Shown here piece after piece: positions 11,430-23,600 of a stretch of 64,000 nucleotides of DNA (position 1 is its first letter; every line of letters starts with the position of its first letter). Both the position numbers and the translations under genes were made by a program. The notes beneath the pieces were generated by a model. It searched no databases. It saw only the letters and a program-made list of their open reading frames with translations, and was not told where the DNA came from. The stretch is from Isoetes taiwanensis. Taxonomy: Eukaryota > Streptophyta > Lycopodiopsida > Isoetales > Isoetaceae. The stretch is from contig JAJEKV010000049.1 in the NCBI GenBank assembly GCA_021234155.1, forward strand, positions 2,075,487 through 2,139,486. Reading direction: 5' to 3'.

Positions 11430-13340
11430 AGCATGATAGATTTGATTATCTCAAAACCACCATAATGTCCACTTTTCATTGTTTAGTATATTTCTCTTTA
11501 TAGCTATCCTTTATGGAATCTACCTTTTATGCATCATATTCAATAGCCAAGCAGTAATGGACAACCTATAACACCAGTGGAAAAAACTCAAGGAGCTTAC
11601 TTTTTAAGCATGATTACACAGAAGACATCTCGACATCTTGGAAGACATTATTTTGAATGAACATCCTACAACACCAACCCAAGAAATAACTTTTTTAAGC
11701 ATGGTTACAGAAGGAGGATACATAAAGCCGAGCACACTAGACGTCGAAAACAATGATAAGCAAGTACCAAGGGCAGGATACAATTTTCATGCTATACCAA
11801 AAAAAGGGCAAGGAAAAAACTTCTTGACCAAAGGGTGTACAAAGAAGTGATAACGCCCTCCAATATCTACAAAAGCAGGACCAACCTTTGAGCTTGAAGG
11901 AAATCAGACATGGAAATCCTTTTCAACATTGAAACCCAAAGGGATCTCAAAACTTTTGTGAAGTTACAAAAGAGTCAGAGCAGAAAGACGAACTTGAAAT
12001 TTTAAGAATACCAGTCTGTGTCTAATGCCAGGAAAAACAGTGTCTGGAAAGTTTTCAAGTATGCAGTAGCAGCTGGAAGGACAGTGACCCAAAATGCCGC
12101 ACCTTCTATTTATCTCAGGAAGCTGTGGAAACAGATCTGCGTGCAACAGTGCACCCACATGATTGATTAATACATCCATCAAAATAAGCTAGAAAATGCC
12201 AGGGCAGACCACCAAGATGTTTAACTGCCGCCACAATGGAGGCTCGGTCTGCATTCCGGAAATGGCTTTCAGACAACAGAGTAGTTTCAGAATCCGGCAC
12301 AGCTGTGGAAATGACTGCATGAATTAGGGCTTTCTGCACCCCAAGACTTGAAAAAAGGTCAACAGGTTTTGGCTGTGGCATCTAGCTTCTGGATTGATAT
12401 GGATGTTGTTGGAACATCGCGAATTGGTCCATATTGCAAGAATTTGCGACCTTCCATAGCCTTGGCATTGCTTTTAATTCACGAGAAAGCGGCTTCTGAT
12501 TCAAGCTGGCGTCCATACATTGATATCTTACCTTACCGGAGTTCCTGAATTCGCCGATTTTTTGGTAGGCGTGTGAAATTTTGATAACCAGCATATCCGC
12601 CTTTGGCATCGTTTTGTCTCATCTGATATTTGTCCTGTAGACTAGGAAACAGCCAGTTTATGCAGAAGCCAGTTTTGGCACCACAAATTAAGCACATTTC
12701 AGCCACATCGCATCTGGAAATAGGGTTAAACAGTTAGAACCATGAATCTAACACAGCAAGGCACAACCATGCATCGATGAAATATGCCATTCGATGGCGC
12801 CATACCCGCCGTTGCCGTTTTGTAGATGCTTGAGCACTCGAGCAGACTATCCACCGCCATAGATGAAGCTGGATCAAGCACACAGGTCTGAGTTAGGGCG
12901 GCAAGACCTAAGTAAGGCGGCGATTGCTTCAGAGGGAAGAAATCCAAGCCAGCAAGAAATCTTCGTCCTCCGCTAGATTGGGTATGGTGGTGTAACGTGG
13001 CACAAAAATGGAGTTTTGGATTGCGGCGCAGAAAAAATCGAGTGAACGGCGAACAAAAATGAAAAATTTGAGAATGATTTATATATGTTTAGATAGATAG
13101 TATTATTATAAATAAGAATGAAAGGTCTATAATATATATGTTACCTTCCTCTCACAACCTAAAGCAATGTTGAAGTCATCAGTGCATATCTTCTCGCCTT
13201 TCTCCTTTGCCTTATCCATCTTTTGGACCAACCACCAATTTGGCATCCAATTTTATCCCCCTTTGTAAAATCCCTTTTTAGAGATGCACCATAATGCACC
13301 ATAACTATAGACGTGCCCATCTTTTTAATAACATTTTTTA
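11430..13340. other. Unassigned part of the gene-fragment mosaic
   Basis: Minus-strand frames at 12,115-12,381, 12,382-12,609 and 12,726-12,947 are moderately long and end near GT sites. They could be exons of a captured gene whose 5' end lies near 13,000. I recognise no protein family. Around 13,080 the sequence becomes AT-rich. Confidence 0.35.
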
Positions 13341-13341
13341 C

Positions 13342-13905
13342 TTAAATAAGCTCTTGCTTTTTCAAAATACCTGGTACAATTTGTGTCAACATGATGTGAC
13401 CAGGCTTAGTTGCCATCCAAGGTGGAATGTTGTGATTAACAACAATAATGGGCCAAACACTGTGTGAAGATGACATTGTACCAAATGGACAAATACCATC
13501 CATCCCAAGTGCAAGGTGTACGTTTCTTGGTTCTTCCTTGAAAATTGACCATATGTCTTCAATGTATCTCAAAGCTTCGCCATCTGTAGGAATTCTCATG
13601 ATGCCATCTTTGCTTCTATGTGTGGTATGCAAATCCACAAATGCTGCCATCTTTGCTTCTATGTGTGGTATGCAAATCCATAAATGCTGCTGGTGATGGT
13701 GACTAAACATGTGTTGTAGTCGAGGGACGATTGGCATATGCCTCAACACCTTCTTATGTACTTTTGCTTTCATGTGGTTTGCATATTCTTGTACTCATTC
13801 GGACATGTATATATGCAATTATATTCCAGCCCCAGTTCTCGTAGTAACTCTCTTGCCTCCCTTAAGAAGGCTTTTTGTCACTTGGAAGTATCTCACCAAG
13901 CAAAC
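13342..13905 (-). pseudogene. CACTA TNP2 transposase fragment, N-terminal region
   Basis: The frame includes KVHKKVLRHMPIVPRLQHMF, KDGIMRIPTDGEALRYIEDI, NVHLALGMDGICPFGTMSSS and HSVWPIIVVNHNIPPWM. This is the hallmark order of CACTA TNP2 transposases (RLQRLF, DGxxPF, SSSHSxWP, NLPPW). Upstream, after a frame change, LLRELGLEYNCI and CPNEY continue the family pattern. A 30-bp-class internal duplication repeats the HIEAKMAA/DLHTTHRSK segment. The 5' half is repeated at 20,618-21,013, where a LINE tail replaces the remainder. Confidence 0.85.
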
Positions 13906-16900
13906 TTAAAAAAAAAAGGACAAGTGTCAACACAAAGATAAATAAATTGATAGGAAAATATATAAATCAATTGATATATTACATCATCTCCATTGGAGTC
14001 AAGATCCACTTTAAAGTGCACCTATTTTCCTGCATTATTTTTGTTTGTCGCTGCTCTTTTTGGATGCCTAACTTTATATAGTATTCCCTCATCAAACAAT
14101 ATTATCACAATTTCTTTTGTTTTTAGAGCATAGACTCTTTATCCTTTTGAGTCAATGACATATCCTACTAAATAACCAACCAAGGATTTATTGTCTAACT
14201 TCTTTTTAAGCTCAGAGGGCACATGAATGTATGCTTAAGCCTTGAACATGTCAAAGTTTAAATCCTCATTAGAATTGGACCAGAGACTTTGAGGGACATT
14301 ACGTTGTAGAGTGACCGATGGCAGTTTGTTTTGGATGAGTACAACAGCCTTCAAAGCCTCTTCCTCTTCCAGTATTAGCATTCTTAGCAGCAAGATTTAC
14401 AAAACTTTGTGACTTGCTAATAGCATTTGACTCAGCATGAATTTCTTCACTTTTAGATCTACTGGATCTTATAATTCCTCAACCTCCAGGGTATGTTCAA
14501 TTGAATCTTTCCACACTTGGAAATTAGCTCTTCCTTTGAAGACTTCTACCTTTTGCTCAAAAGACTTGCACCAAAATGGCTAAACATTGTCTTGCTCTAA
14601 TACTACTATTAGAGAATTGATGCCAAGAGATAATGTATTCTATTCAATATTGATTCACTAGAAAATGCAACTCTAATATTTAAGCATCAATACATGATTC
14701 ATGTAGAATGTTTGAACCATTGAAATATTGCAAATATGAACTACTGTAGCAATGGAAACGATTCAATCACTGTAGCTGTATAGACTCTAATTGACCTTAA
14801 ACACCCCAATAGCACAAGCCCTAATCGAAGATTAGACTGTGAAACAAATCAATTCGATCCCTCTGCAACTTGATACAACAATTATCCATGCTTCTTTAGT
14901 TTATTTGCGGCGGACTAGGAGTTGATATACGGCAATCACGTATGTGTCAAGTTTGAAGGATGTCTTAACCTCATCCCAAAATATAGAAATATCTTATACT
15001 ATAATTGACCATGTCTCAAAATAGACCTTGGGTTCCATGGACCATAAATATACAACTTAAGCAAATATAACTGTGCCTATGGAAGTCTCCTTTAACTCGG
15101 TTAATAAATTGCCAGTTCCACGAATTTTGCACAGTGGCCACTGTTCAGTAATCACTAAGCAAGCAGGTTAATTTGTTGTGATGTATATGAACCTTCATCT
15201 GTAACTATTACCACTGTACTTCTGTAACTATTACCACTGTACTTCACATGTGATGACTAACTTTTAATTTTTAGCATTGTCTACATCATCCATTCTTAGA
15301 GTCCAACTTTTAAAGCAAAGTAAGAAAGCCAAATAATTTTGATATTATGGACATGATGGCAAAATCTGTTCATCATTTTGAAGTTGTCAGATTGGCAAAT
15401 GAGCTTACAATACTATTTCCACAAGTAGCCTAGTATGGCATTGCGTAGTTTGACGACTTCCCTTTGACCATTTTGGTTTTTTCTTGATCCTGGATGCAAT
15501 ATGGTACGTGAATCAAGAATCCAATGGTCGGATAAGAGGACTAGATCCCTGAAGTGAAGACTAAACCATCCACTTTCAGATAAGTGGAGCCTAGGGCTAA
15601 CTGCCTCCAATTTTGTGCTCCCTCACTCTCATCTATCACTAAGAGGCCAACTCTCAATACTTGCCGAAGTTCATGCCCTAGAATTTGCCATGCATGCTTG
15701 TTTATCAGTATTGGGCAAACTTTTTAAGCTCAATCGAAAAATCTCTTAATGTTCCCTCAAATAGTCGATATTTCAAGTTCCCAATTGGAAATTTATATTG
15801 CCCTTTCTAAAATATGCATAAAAGTCTACCAAAAATTTTCTTATGATATGCGCTAGCTCAACTGAAATTTTCTAATTTCAACAGAAACAAATTGTCTTTA
15901 CCCCAAAATTTGCCCAAAAGTGTTCTTTACCCCAAAATTTGCCCAAAAGTGTTGCTAATGCATGCTTAATATTGAAATTGCTTAATTGCTCCAGCTCTAT
16001 CACTTAACTACTCCATTTCAATTATATAATATTGAAGAAATGCAGTTCAGACAATTCAAAGATTCTAAAGCTCAAAAGCCGCTAGAGTACAAAGGCAATT
16101 TTGGAACATCTTGTCCACAACATTTTTTTCCATAAGAGCTCTCCTTTTCGATCTCCACCCTCTCCATCATCCAAATTCACATATTCCTATCTTATTCATC
16201 TCTCCCCTTGGGGCAAGTAAGAAAATGTATCTCTGCTCAACCTTACGAATCTTTTTTAGGGTTTAATAACGAAGAAAATAGAAGTGCATTGCAGAGAAGT
16301 GGTGGAGGAAGAAATGGCAGGGGATGGCTGCCAACAGATCCATCTGATGCATTGTAGGGAACTGATGGATGAAGAAATGGCAGCAGAATGACGATAATTT
16401 GAACATGGAAACTCGCATGTATTCTAGATAGCACACTAAAAGGGCCCTTTTTATTTCATCTAAGTATGATAGGAGGTAATGGAATTGGATGGATGCATCC
16501 CAAGCAATGAACCTATGGGAAATGGCATTACACATGGTACATTGGTTGCCAAGTATGGTGCAAGCCTTTAGCCTTATAAATTTTTAGTTTTATGCAAGTA
16601 GAAGCGTGCTAGAGATTAACCTGCTATGGAGCACATAGTGCAGCTAATATGCTGGAAGAAGCAGGTCTAGCAGGGGGTTTGGGATTAGTTGCAGTTGTCA
16701 TGTATGAGAGAAGCTGGAAAGAGGTGTCACCGCGGTTTTGCTGCTTCAGTACTGAGGCTGTATATGAGATTGTAAAGTGTGTAGTAATTTGTTGATTTAG
16801 TAAATGCTGCTAATGCAACTGGTCAGACAAATCAGGGAGGCCTTAAAAAAATTGGCAGTTCTGGTTTTGCTGCAGGGGCACTACGTATGTGTTAAGTGGC

Positions 16901-16972
16901 CTATCATTGGGGCTTGTAAACCATGAAGAATTAATACCTTTGGCGGTTAGTTTGCTTTTTCTTTTTCCCTCT
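13531..16972. repeat. 3.4-kb direct repeat, copy 1
   Basis: From the GAAAATTGACC junction near 13,540 to CTTTTTCCCTCT at 16,972, this block matches 20,608-24,646 almost base for base. Differences are scattered substitutions and small indels, plus a 578-bp insertion present only in copy 2. The block contains part of TNP2, a copia remnant and anonymous sequence. Confidence 0.93.
14090..14640 (-). mobile_element. Degenerate Ty1/copia internal remnant
   Basis: On the minus strand, AGTATTAGAGCAAGAC resembles the initiator-Met tRNA primer site and is followed by gag-like sequence (VFKGRANFQVWKDSIEHTLE). After a jump comes an integrase C-terminal-like segment (AYIHVPSELKKKLDNKSLVG then YLVGYVIDSKG). 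Most of pol is missing. The same remnant is present in repeat copy 2 (about 21,180-21,750). Confidence 0.6.
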
Positions 16973-17453
16973 TGCAGCCTAGGCCCTGTGCCACACCGGC
17001 CAAAGATCAAGCCGCCGCCCGACCTCTGCAGCCCGGCGGGGGGGTTTGGATCGGATTGACAGGGTTTTGCAGGGGGTTTGACTTAGGATTGGCAGGGGTT
17101 TTTGGATTTGGATTGGCCGGGGGTTCTGGATTCAGCTTTAGGTTCTCTAGCGGTGTTAGAAGGGGTTTTGGATTGGCAGAGGTTTTGGGTCCGAATTGGC
17201 CGGGTTCTGGACACTGCCTAGACAGCAGCACTAGCACCAAGCGTCGATCACAGTGGGAGGGCTTGAGCACGGTAGGGGAGACCGGATCTGCATCACCATG
17301 GCTGCCCAGATAGCATCGGTTTCGCAGCTCAGACTCGAAGCATGATTTTTGAATTACGGTAGGAGTTTGGGCATGCATCATAAGGCCCCTTCACACAAAG
17401 GATTTGGATACAGGTAAAAGAAGCCCCATACAGGTCTCTATCAGATCAGGTCC

Positions 17454-19036
17454 TGAAACGCTCCTAGAGCGTTAAACACTTGAGATCAAACACGAGAGAG
17501 AATAAAGGACCCAGATAATAAATATCTTTCATTAATAATATTCATAACTCAAGGTTACAATTGGAACTACATAGGAATTCAACACAAAATAGCATCTCTT
17601 CTATCGCTCATGCTCCCCTCGCTCAACGGTCACGTAACTACTAGAATAATCTGTAAGAAAAGAGAATGAAATGATGGGGATTAGTCCAGGACAAGGACTA
17701 AGTGGGCAACCGTTACCTGGTCTAGACAATCTGGAAAAGAAACACAACATGGCAACACAACTTCAACAGAAAAGAAACACAACATCACAACACACAACAT
17801 CATGAGTTAATAATGTTATCCAGGGATGATCAGTCCCTCGCCCAGGCTCTCACGTACACCGTTCGCGACACGGATGCACGTTCACACACCAATCACCTGG
17901 TGTGCGCGATGCTCAGCCGCTCCAGCCCTCCGGCATCGACGAAGGGAGCGGGTTCATTCACACAATTAATCCATATCTTCTTAAACATTCCATTGGTAAT
18001 CATATTAATGAACAAAACATAAAGAGCAATGCTTCAACAAACATAAACTACAAACAAGAATTCCTAGGTAAAACACTTGGTAAATATGTTTGGGTAATAG
18101 AGGTTAAAAAGTAAAACTAGGCAAAACTATGGGTTTCAACCGAAACTCGAACCTGGGTCTATGGGACAACAGGTTAAACCCTTAACCAACTAATCTATCA
18201 ACGGCTTTTAAAAACAAAATGGCAAAATATAAATAAGGATCGATGGAAGAGGGTTTAAATAGGTATAAACAGAGGCTTAAAACTGTGTAGAACAGGGCAG
18301 AGAAGCAACTATGGCCGGATCTCACAGGAAGGGCCGGAACTGGCCGGATTCAACGATACTCAGGCCGTTTTTAAGATATCATCACTTGCATGACATATAA
18401 GAGCAAGATTCCGGAACCATTTGGTCTAGAAACAAGGATTTGCAGCCGCCATAGCTGCCTCAAGAACTTTCTGGAAGGAAAGAAAACATCCTAAAACAAT
18501 CTAAGAATGGATTAAGAACGTTTCTTAAGGCATTATACAGGAGATTGGGCTTGAAGGAATCGCGGGCTGCATAAACAGCAAATCATGGCAGACCTGAACA
18601 ACCGGATACTTCCTATGGATTTAGCAACAACAAAACATAGCAATCTAGCATTAGCGGCCAAGCCTTCACGGATTCTTATGGATTTGGCTCCGGTTAACCC
18701 ACCTGCTCGGATTGCTCATCTTCTGTAACTAGACCTGAAGGCGCTGGTGAAGCTTCTGGAATATTTGATACAAAAAGACGTTTTTCCCTTTTGTTATGCT
18801 ATAACCTAAAGTTGAGGAAAATATCCCTCACTGCCCTATTAATAATAAAGATCTTTCTAATCTTAGCTTTACTATTTAAGTTCATATCCGGTGTTTTGTC
18901 AAGTAACTAGCATAATACGAATACCGTATCTACCTTGTTCTCTAACCCTTGATAATCCCTTCCATAATTAGTTATCTCTAACCTATGGTTAAAACTTAAA
19001 CGTTAACTTACTCTTCAACCCCCTAGGTGTGTCACA
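17454..19036 (-). mobile_element. Solo LTR or small LTR element with 5-bp target duplication
   Basis: The segment begins TGAAACGCTCC and ends GTGTGTCACA on the plus strand (TGTGACACACC on the minus strand), so it has TG...CA ends. The flanks are GGTCC at 17,449-17,453 and GGTCC at 19,037-19,041, a 5-bp target duplication. There are no long open frames. A 1.58-kb solo LTR of a Ty3/gypsy-type element is the simplest reading; a small non-autonomous LTR element is the alternative. Confidence 0.75.
18135..18206 (-). other. tRNA-like sequence with Pol III A and B boxes
   Basis: On the minus strand, TAGATTAGTTGG (18,197-18,186) fits the A box and GGTTCGAGTTTC (18,153-18,142) fits the B box, with about 32 nt between them as in tRNA genes. 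The acceptor arms do not pair, so it is not a working tRNA. It may be tRNA-derived (SINE-like) sequence inside the LTR. Confidence 0.45.
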
Positions 19037-20607
19037 GGTCCCGATCACCCAGCCCGTTTATTGGTTTGCCCTAAGCCTTGCTACAAATCTCCACCTTCTT
19101 TTTTCTTCTGGGCTCCAGGCTAGCCAACATCCTGATCCAGATTCATATGCTCTCTTAGTATCCTACAGTTTTGATTTCTTGATCACCTCTGGCCCCCTTT
19201 GTCACTCACAACCTACCTTGAATTCGGCGGAGCTTCACACCAGGTTTGGGATTGTGTTTTCCTTTGTTCTGGTTCATTCCTTGCCCAGCTATTGGTTCTG
19301 CTTTCTTTGTCTCCGCTCTTGGACGTGCTTCTGTTTTGTGGCCCGTATCCTACAGTTTCAATTCCTTGAAGCTTGGAGCTCCCTTCTTTTCTTATAAGTG
19401 GTTCTGCTCGCCCATCCTCTTGTTGCTCTGAATGGCTCGTCAAATCAAGCGCATGGCCAGGGAGACCCGTAAAGAAAAGAACCTCGTTAGGCTGCCGGAG
19501 CCGGTCTTGAATAGGCCCTATGACCCCGCGATTGCGCCATATCTTCAGGCAGCCCCATCATTTGGGCCTCAGCGCCCTATCTTGTGAACCGGACATGCAA
19601 TCCGCTCGGATGCATCTTTGGTGCGGCCTTTGGCGAGGATTGATGCTCGATCCATTGTTTGCCTCGATTTGTTGGTGGGGATCGCCGCGATCCAATCGGC
19701 AGTCACACTCACGGGAACATCGGCCGGATGCCCTTGGGAAGGCGGGTCCGGCTTCTAGAGATCTTTTTACGATCGGCAGAGTCGATTCGGGGCCCGCGCG
19801 GTAGTGCTACACCCGCACCTCCCACGGGGTTGGCGTCGAGCATGTGGATGCTACGCCCCAGGTGATGATACCACGCCGTGCCCACACGACCGTCATCGAG
19901 GGTTGTTTGCCTTTACGCGACAGTCCCGCTCTCGAAGCGACCAGCCACAACGCACCCGCTAACCCCGAACCTACGCGATTGTGGGTTTGGAAGAAGCAAG
20001 CGACACTCCCGGGCAGCCGAGGTGACCCGCTTTTTGCAGAGGTGATGCACGTAAAGGCGGATGGCATTCTCTCATTCGTCGAAGTTGGAGCAAAGACGGC
20101 CCGACCGACCCCCCCGTCATTCTTCGGTCGGTTTTGGGGATGCTTTATCCAGCCGCACATCCTCCGCCATGGCAATCACTTGCAAGGGATCTCCTTCTCC
20201 GCCCGTGAAGACCTTACCCCAAAGACTCTGCCGACGGAAGGATGAATTATGTCGAAGTCCGCGAGGCTCGATGCGCACCGAAGGGTCGTGTATAGAGGCG
20301 GCCGGTTATTCGGGATTACCGGCCACTTGATCCATGGGCGTAATGCGTGTAGCTGATTGGACTCGAGATCTGCTTGGGCTTATGCCCTTTTGTTTTTGTT
20401 TTATTCTAGTATTGTGATTTGCTACGGGGCATAGTCCCCCGAGTTCTCTGTGCTGGGGCTAGTCCCCACGTTTGATTTTGGCTTCGGCCTTTTTGGTTTG
20501 GTCACGGGGCTTGGTCCCCGAGTTTCAGTCTGGGCTTTTGCCCTCTCTTTTGTATTGGGTCCCATAACCCGATTGGGTTCCGCGGACGTTAAAAATTTCT
20601 TCCTTCC

Positions 20608-23600
20608 TTCCTTCCTTGAAAATTGACCATATGTCTTCAATGTATCTCAAAGCTTCGCCATCTGTAGGAATTCTCATGATGCCATCTTTGCTTCTATGTG
20701 TGGTATGCAAATCCATAGATGCTGCCATCTTTGCTTCTATGTGTGGTATGCAAATCCATAAATGCTGCTGGTGATGGTGACTAAACATGTGTTGTAGTCG
20801 AGGGACGATTGGCATATGCCTCAACACCTTCTTATGTACTTTTGTTTTCATGTGGTCAATCTTGCATATTCTTGTACTCATTGCGAAATAGAATGCAATC
20901 ATTCGGACATGTATATATGCAATTATATTCCAGCCCCAGTTCTCGTAGTAACTCTCTTGCCTCCCTTAAGAAGGCTTTTTGTCACTTGGAAGTATCTCAC
21001 CAAGCAAACTTAAAAAAAAAAAAGGACAAGTGTCAACACAAAGATAAATAAATTGATAGGAAAATATATAAATCAATTGATATATTACATCATCTCCATT
21101 GGAGTCAAGATCCACTTTAAAGTGCACCTATTTTCCTGCATTATTTTTGTTTGTCGCTGCTCTTTTTGGATGCCTAACTTTATATAGTATTCCCTCATCA
21201 AACAATACATCTCAGCTTATCACAATTTCTTTTGTTTTTAGAGCATAGACTCTTTATCCTTTTGACTCAATGACATATCCTACTAAATAACCAACCAAGG
21301 ATTTATTGTCTAACTTCTTTTTAAGCTCAGAGGGCACATGAATGTATGCTTAAGCCTTGAACATGTCAAAGTTTAAATCCTCATTAGAATTGGACCAGAG
21401 ACTTTGAGGGACATTACGTTGTAGAGTGACCGATGGCAGTTTGTTTTGGATGAGTACAACAGCCTTCAAAGCCTCTTCCTCTTCCAGTATTAGCATTCTT
21501 AGCAGCAAGATTTACAAAACTTTGTGACTTGCTAATAGCATTTGACTCAGCATGAATTTCTTCACTTTTAGATCTACTGGATCTTATAGTTCCTCAACCT
21601 CCAGGGTATGTTCAATTGAATCTTTCCACACTTGGAAATTAGCTCTTCCTTTGAAGACTTCTACACTGCTCAAAAGACTTGCACCAAAATGGCTAAACAT
21701 TGTCTTGCTCTAATACTACTATTAGAGAATTGATGCCAAGAGATAATGTATTCTATTCAATATTGATTCACTAGAAAATGCAACTCTAATATTTAAGCAT
21801 CAATACATGATTCATGTAGAATGTTTGAACCATTGAAATATTGCAAATATGAACTACTGTAGCAATGGAAACGATTCAATCACTGTAGCTGTATAGACTC
21901 TAATTGACCTTAAACACCTCAATAGCACAAGCCCTAATCGAAGATTAGACTGTGAAACAAATCAATTCGATCCCTCTGCAACTTGATACAACAATTATCC
22001 ATGCTTCTTTAGTTTATTTGTGGCGGACTAGGAGTTGATATACGGCAATCACGTATGTGTCAAGTTTGAAGGGTTTTTCGCGTCAGAACTTATGTCTTAA
22101 CCTCCTCCCAAAATATAGAAATATCTTATACTATAATTGACCATGTCTCAAAATAGACCTTGGGTTATACAACTTAAGCAAATATAACTGTGCCTATGGA
22201 AGCCTCATTTAACTCGATTAATAAATTGCGAGTTCCACGAATTTTGCACAGTGGCCACTGTTCAGTAATCACTAAGCAAGCAGGTTAATTTGTTGTGATG
22301 TATATGAACCTTCATCTGTAACTATTACCACTGTACTTCTGTAACTGTTACCACTGTACTTCACATGTGATGACTAACTTTTAATTTTTAGCATTGTCTA
22401 CATCATCCATTCTTAGAGTCCAACTTTTAAAGCAAAGTAAGAAAGCCAAATAATTTTGATATTATGGACATGATGGCAAAATCTCTTCATCATTTTGAAG
22501 TTGTCAGATTGGCAAATGAGCTTACAATACTATTTCCACAAGTAGCCTAGTATGGCATTGCGTAGTTTGACGACTTCCCTTTGACCATTTTGGTTTTTTC
22601 TTGATCCTGGATGCAATATGGTACGTGAATCAAGGATCCAATGGTCGGATAAGAGGACTAGACCCCTAAAGTCAAGACTAAATCATCCACTTTTAGATAA
22701 GTGGAGCCTAGGGCTAACTGCCTCCAATTTTGTTGCTCCCTCACTCTCATCTATCACTAAGAGGCCAACTCTCAATACTTGCCAAAGTTCATGCCCTAGA
22801 ATTTGCCATGCATGCTTGTTTATCAGTATTGGGCAAACTTTTTAAGCTCAATCGAAAAATCTCTTAATGTTCCCTCAAATAGTCGATATTTCAAGTTCCC
22901 AATTGGAAATTTATATTGCCCTTTCTAAAATATGCATAAAAGTCTACCGAAAATTTTCTTATGATATGCGCTAGCTCAACTGAAATTTTCTAATTTCAAC
23001 AGAAACAAATTGTCTTTACCCCAAAATTTGCCCAAAAGTGTTCTTTACCCCAAAATTTGCCCAAAAGTGTTGCTAATGCATGCTTAATATTGAAATTGCT
23101 TAATTGCTCCAGCTCTATCACTTAACTACTCCATTTCAATTATATAATATTGAAGAAATGCAGTTCAGACAATTCAAAGATTCTAAAGCTCAAAAGCCGC
23201 TAGAGTACAAAGGCAATTTTGGAACATCTTGTCCACAACATTTTTTTTCCATAAGAGCTCTCCTTTTCGATCTCCACCCTCTGCCCTTGTTCCCGCCAGC
23301 GCCTGCCTGAACGCCGGCCCGGCCGCCTGCCTGAGCGCCTGGGCGCCTTCAGGGTTGTCTGGGCGTAGTGATGGATGGCGCCTGGGAGGTGCAGTGACGG
23401 GTGGCGCTTGCCTGCGAGAGCGTGCCTGAGCATATGCGCCTGAGAGCATGCCTGGATCGGTGGAGCGCTTTAGTGAGGAGGCACCTCCACTGGGCGATTT
23501 CCCTGAGCGGTTTCTCTGAGCGCCGCCTTCCCTGCGCGTCTGGGCGATTGGCGTTGGGGGCGTCGGTTTCCCAGCACCCAGCTGTGAAGAGGTTACGGTT

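Larger units (their letters stand above)
16973..20617 (+). mobile_element. LINE-like retroposon with (TTCC)n 3' tail, between the two 3.4-kb repeats
   Basis: The right end carries the family 3' signature: GGTCCCATAACCCGATTGGG, a hairpin (20,567-20,578), GCGGACGTTAAAAATTTC and a TTCC tail running into copy 2 at about 20,617. The left end is GC-rich and abuts copy 1 at 16,972. An ORF1-like start (MARQIKRMARETRKEKN) lies at 19,431, but the frame stops after about 50 codons and no reverse transcriptase is visible. This is therefore a truncated or non-autonomous copy. It is split by the LTR at 17,454-19,036. Whether the GC-rich left part belongs to the same element is inferred. Confidence 0.65.

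Noticed and set aside
17007-17381. Proline/asparagine-rich 124-codon frame
   Set aside because: It comes from GC-rich GGATTGGC-type tandem words at the 5' part of the retroposon; there is no domain or conserved start.
18135-18206. Functional tRNA gene
   Set aside because: A and B boxes are present, but the acceptor and anticodon stems do not pair, so it is only tRNA-like.
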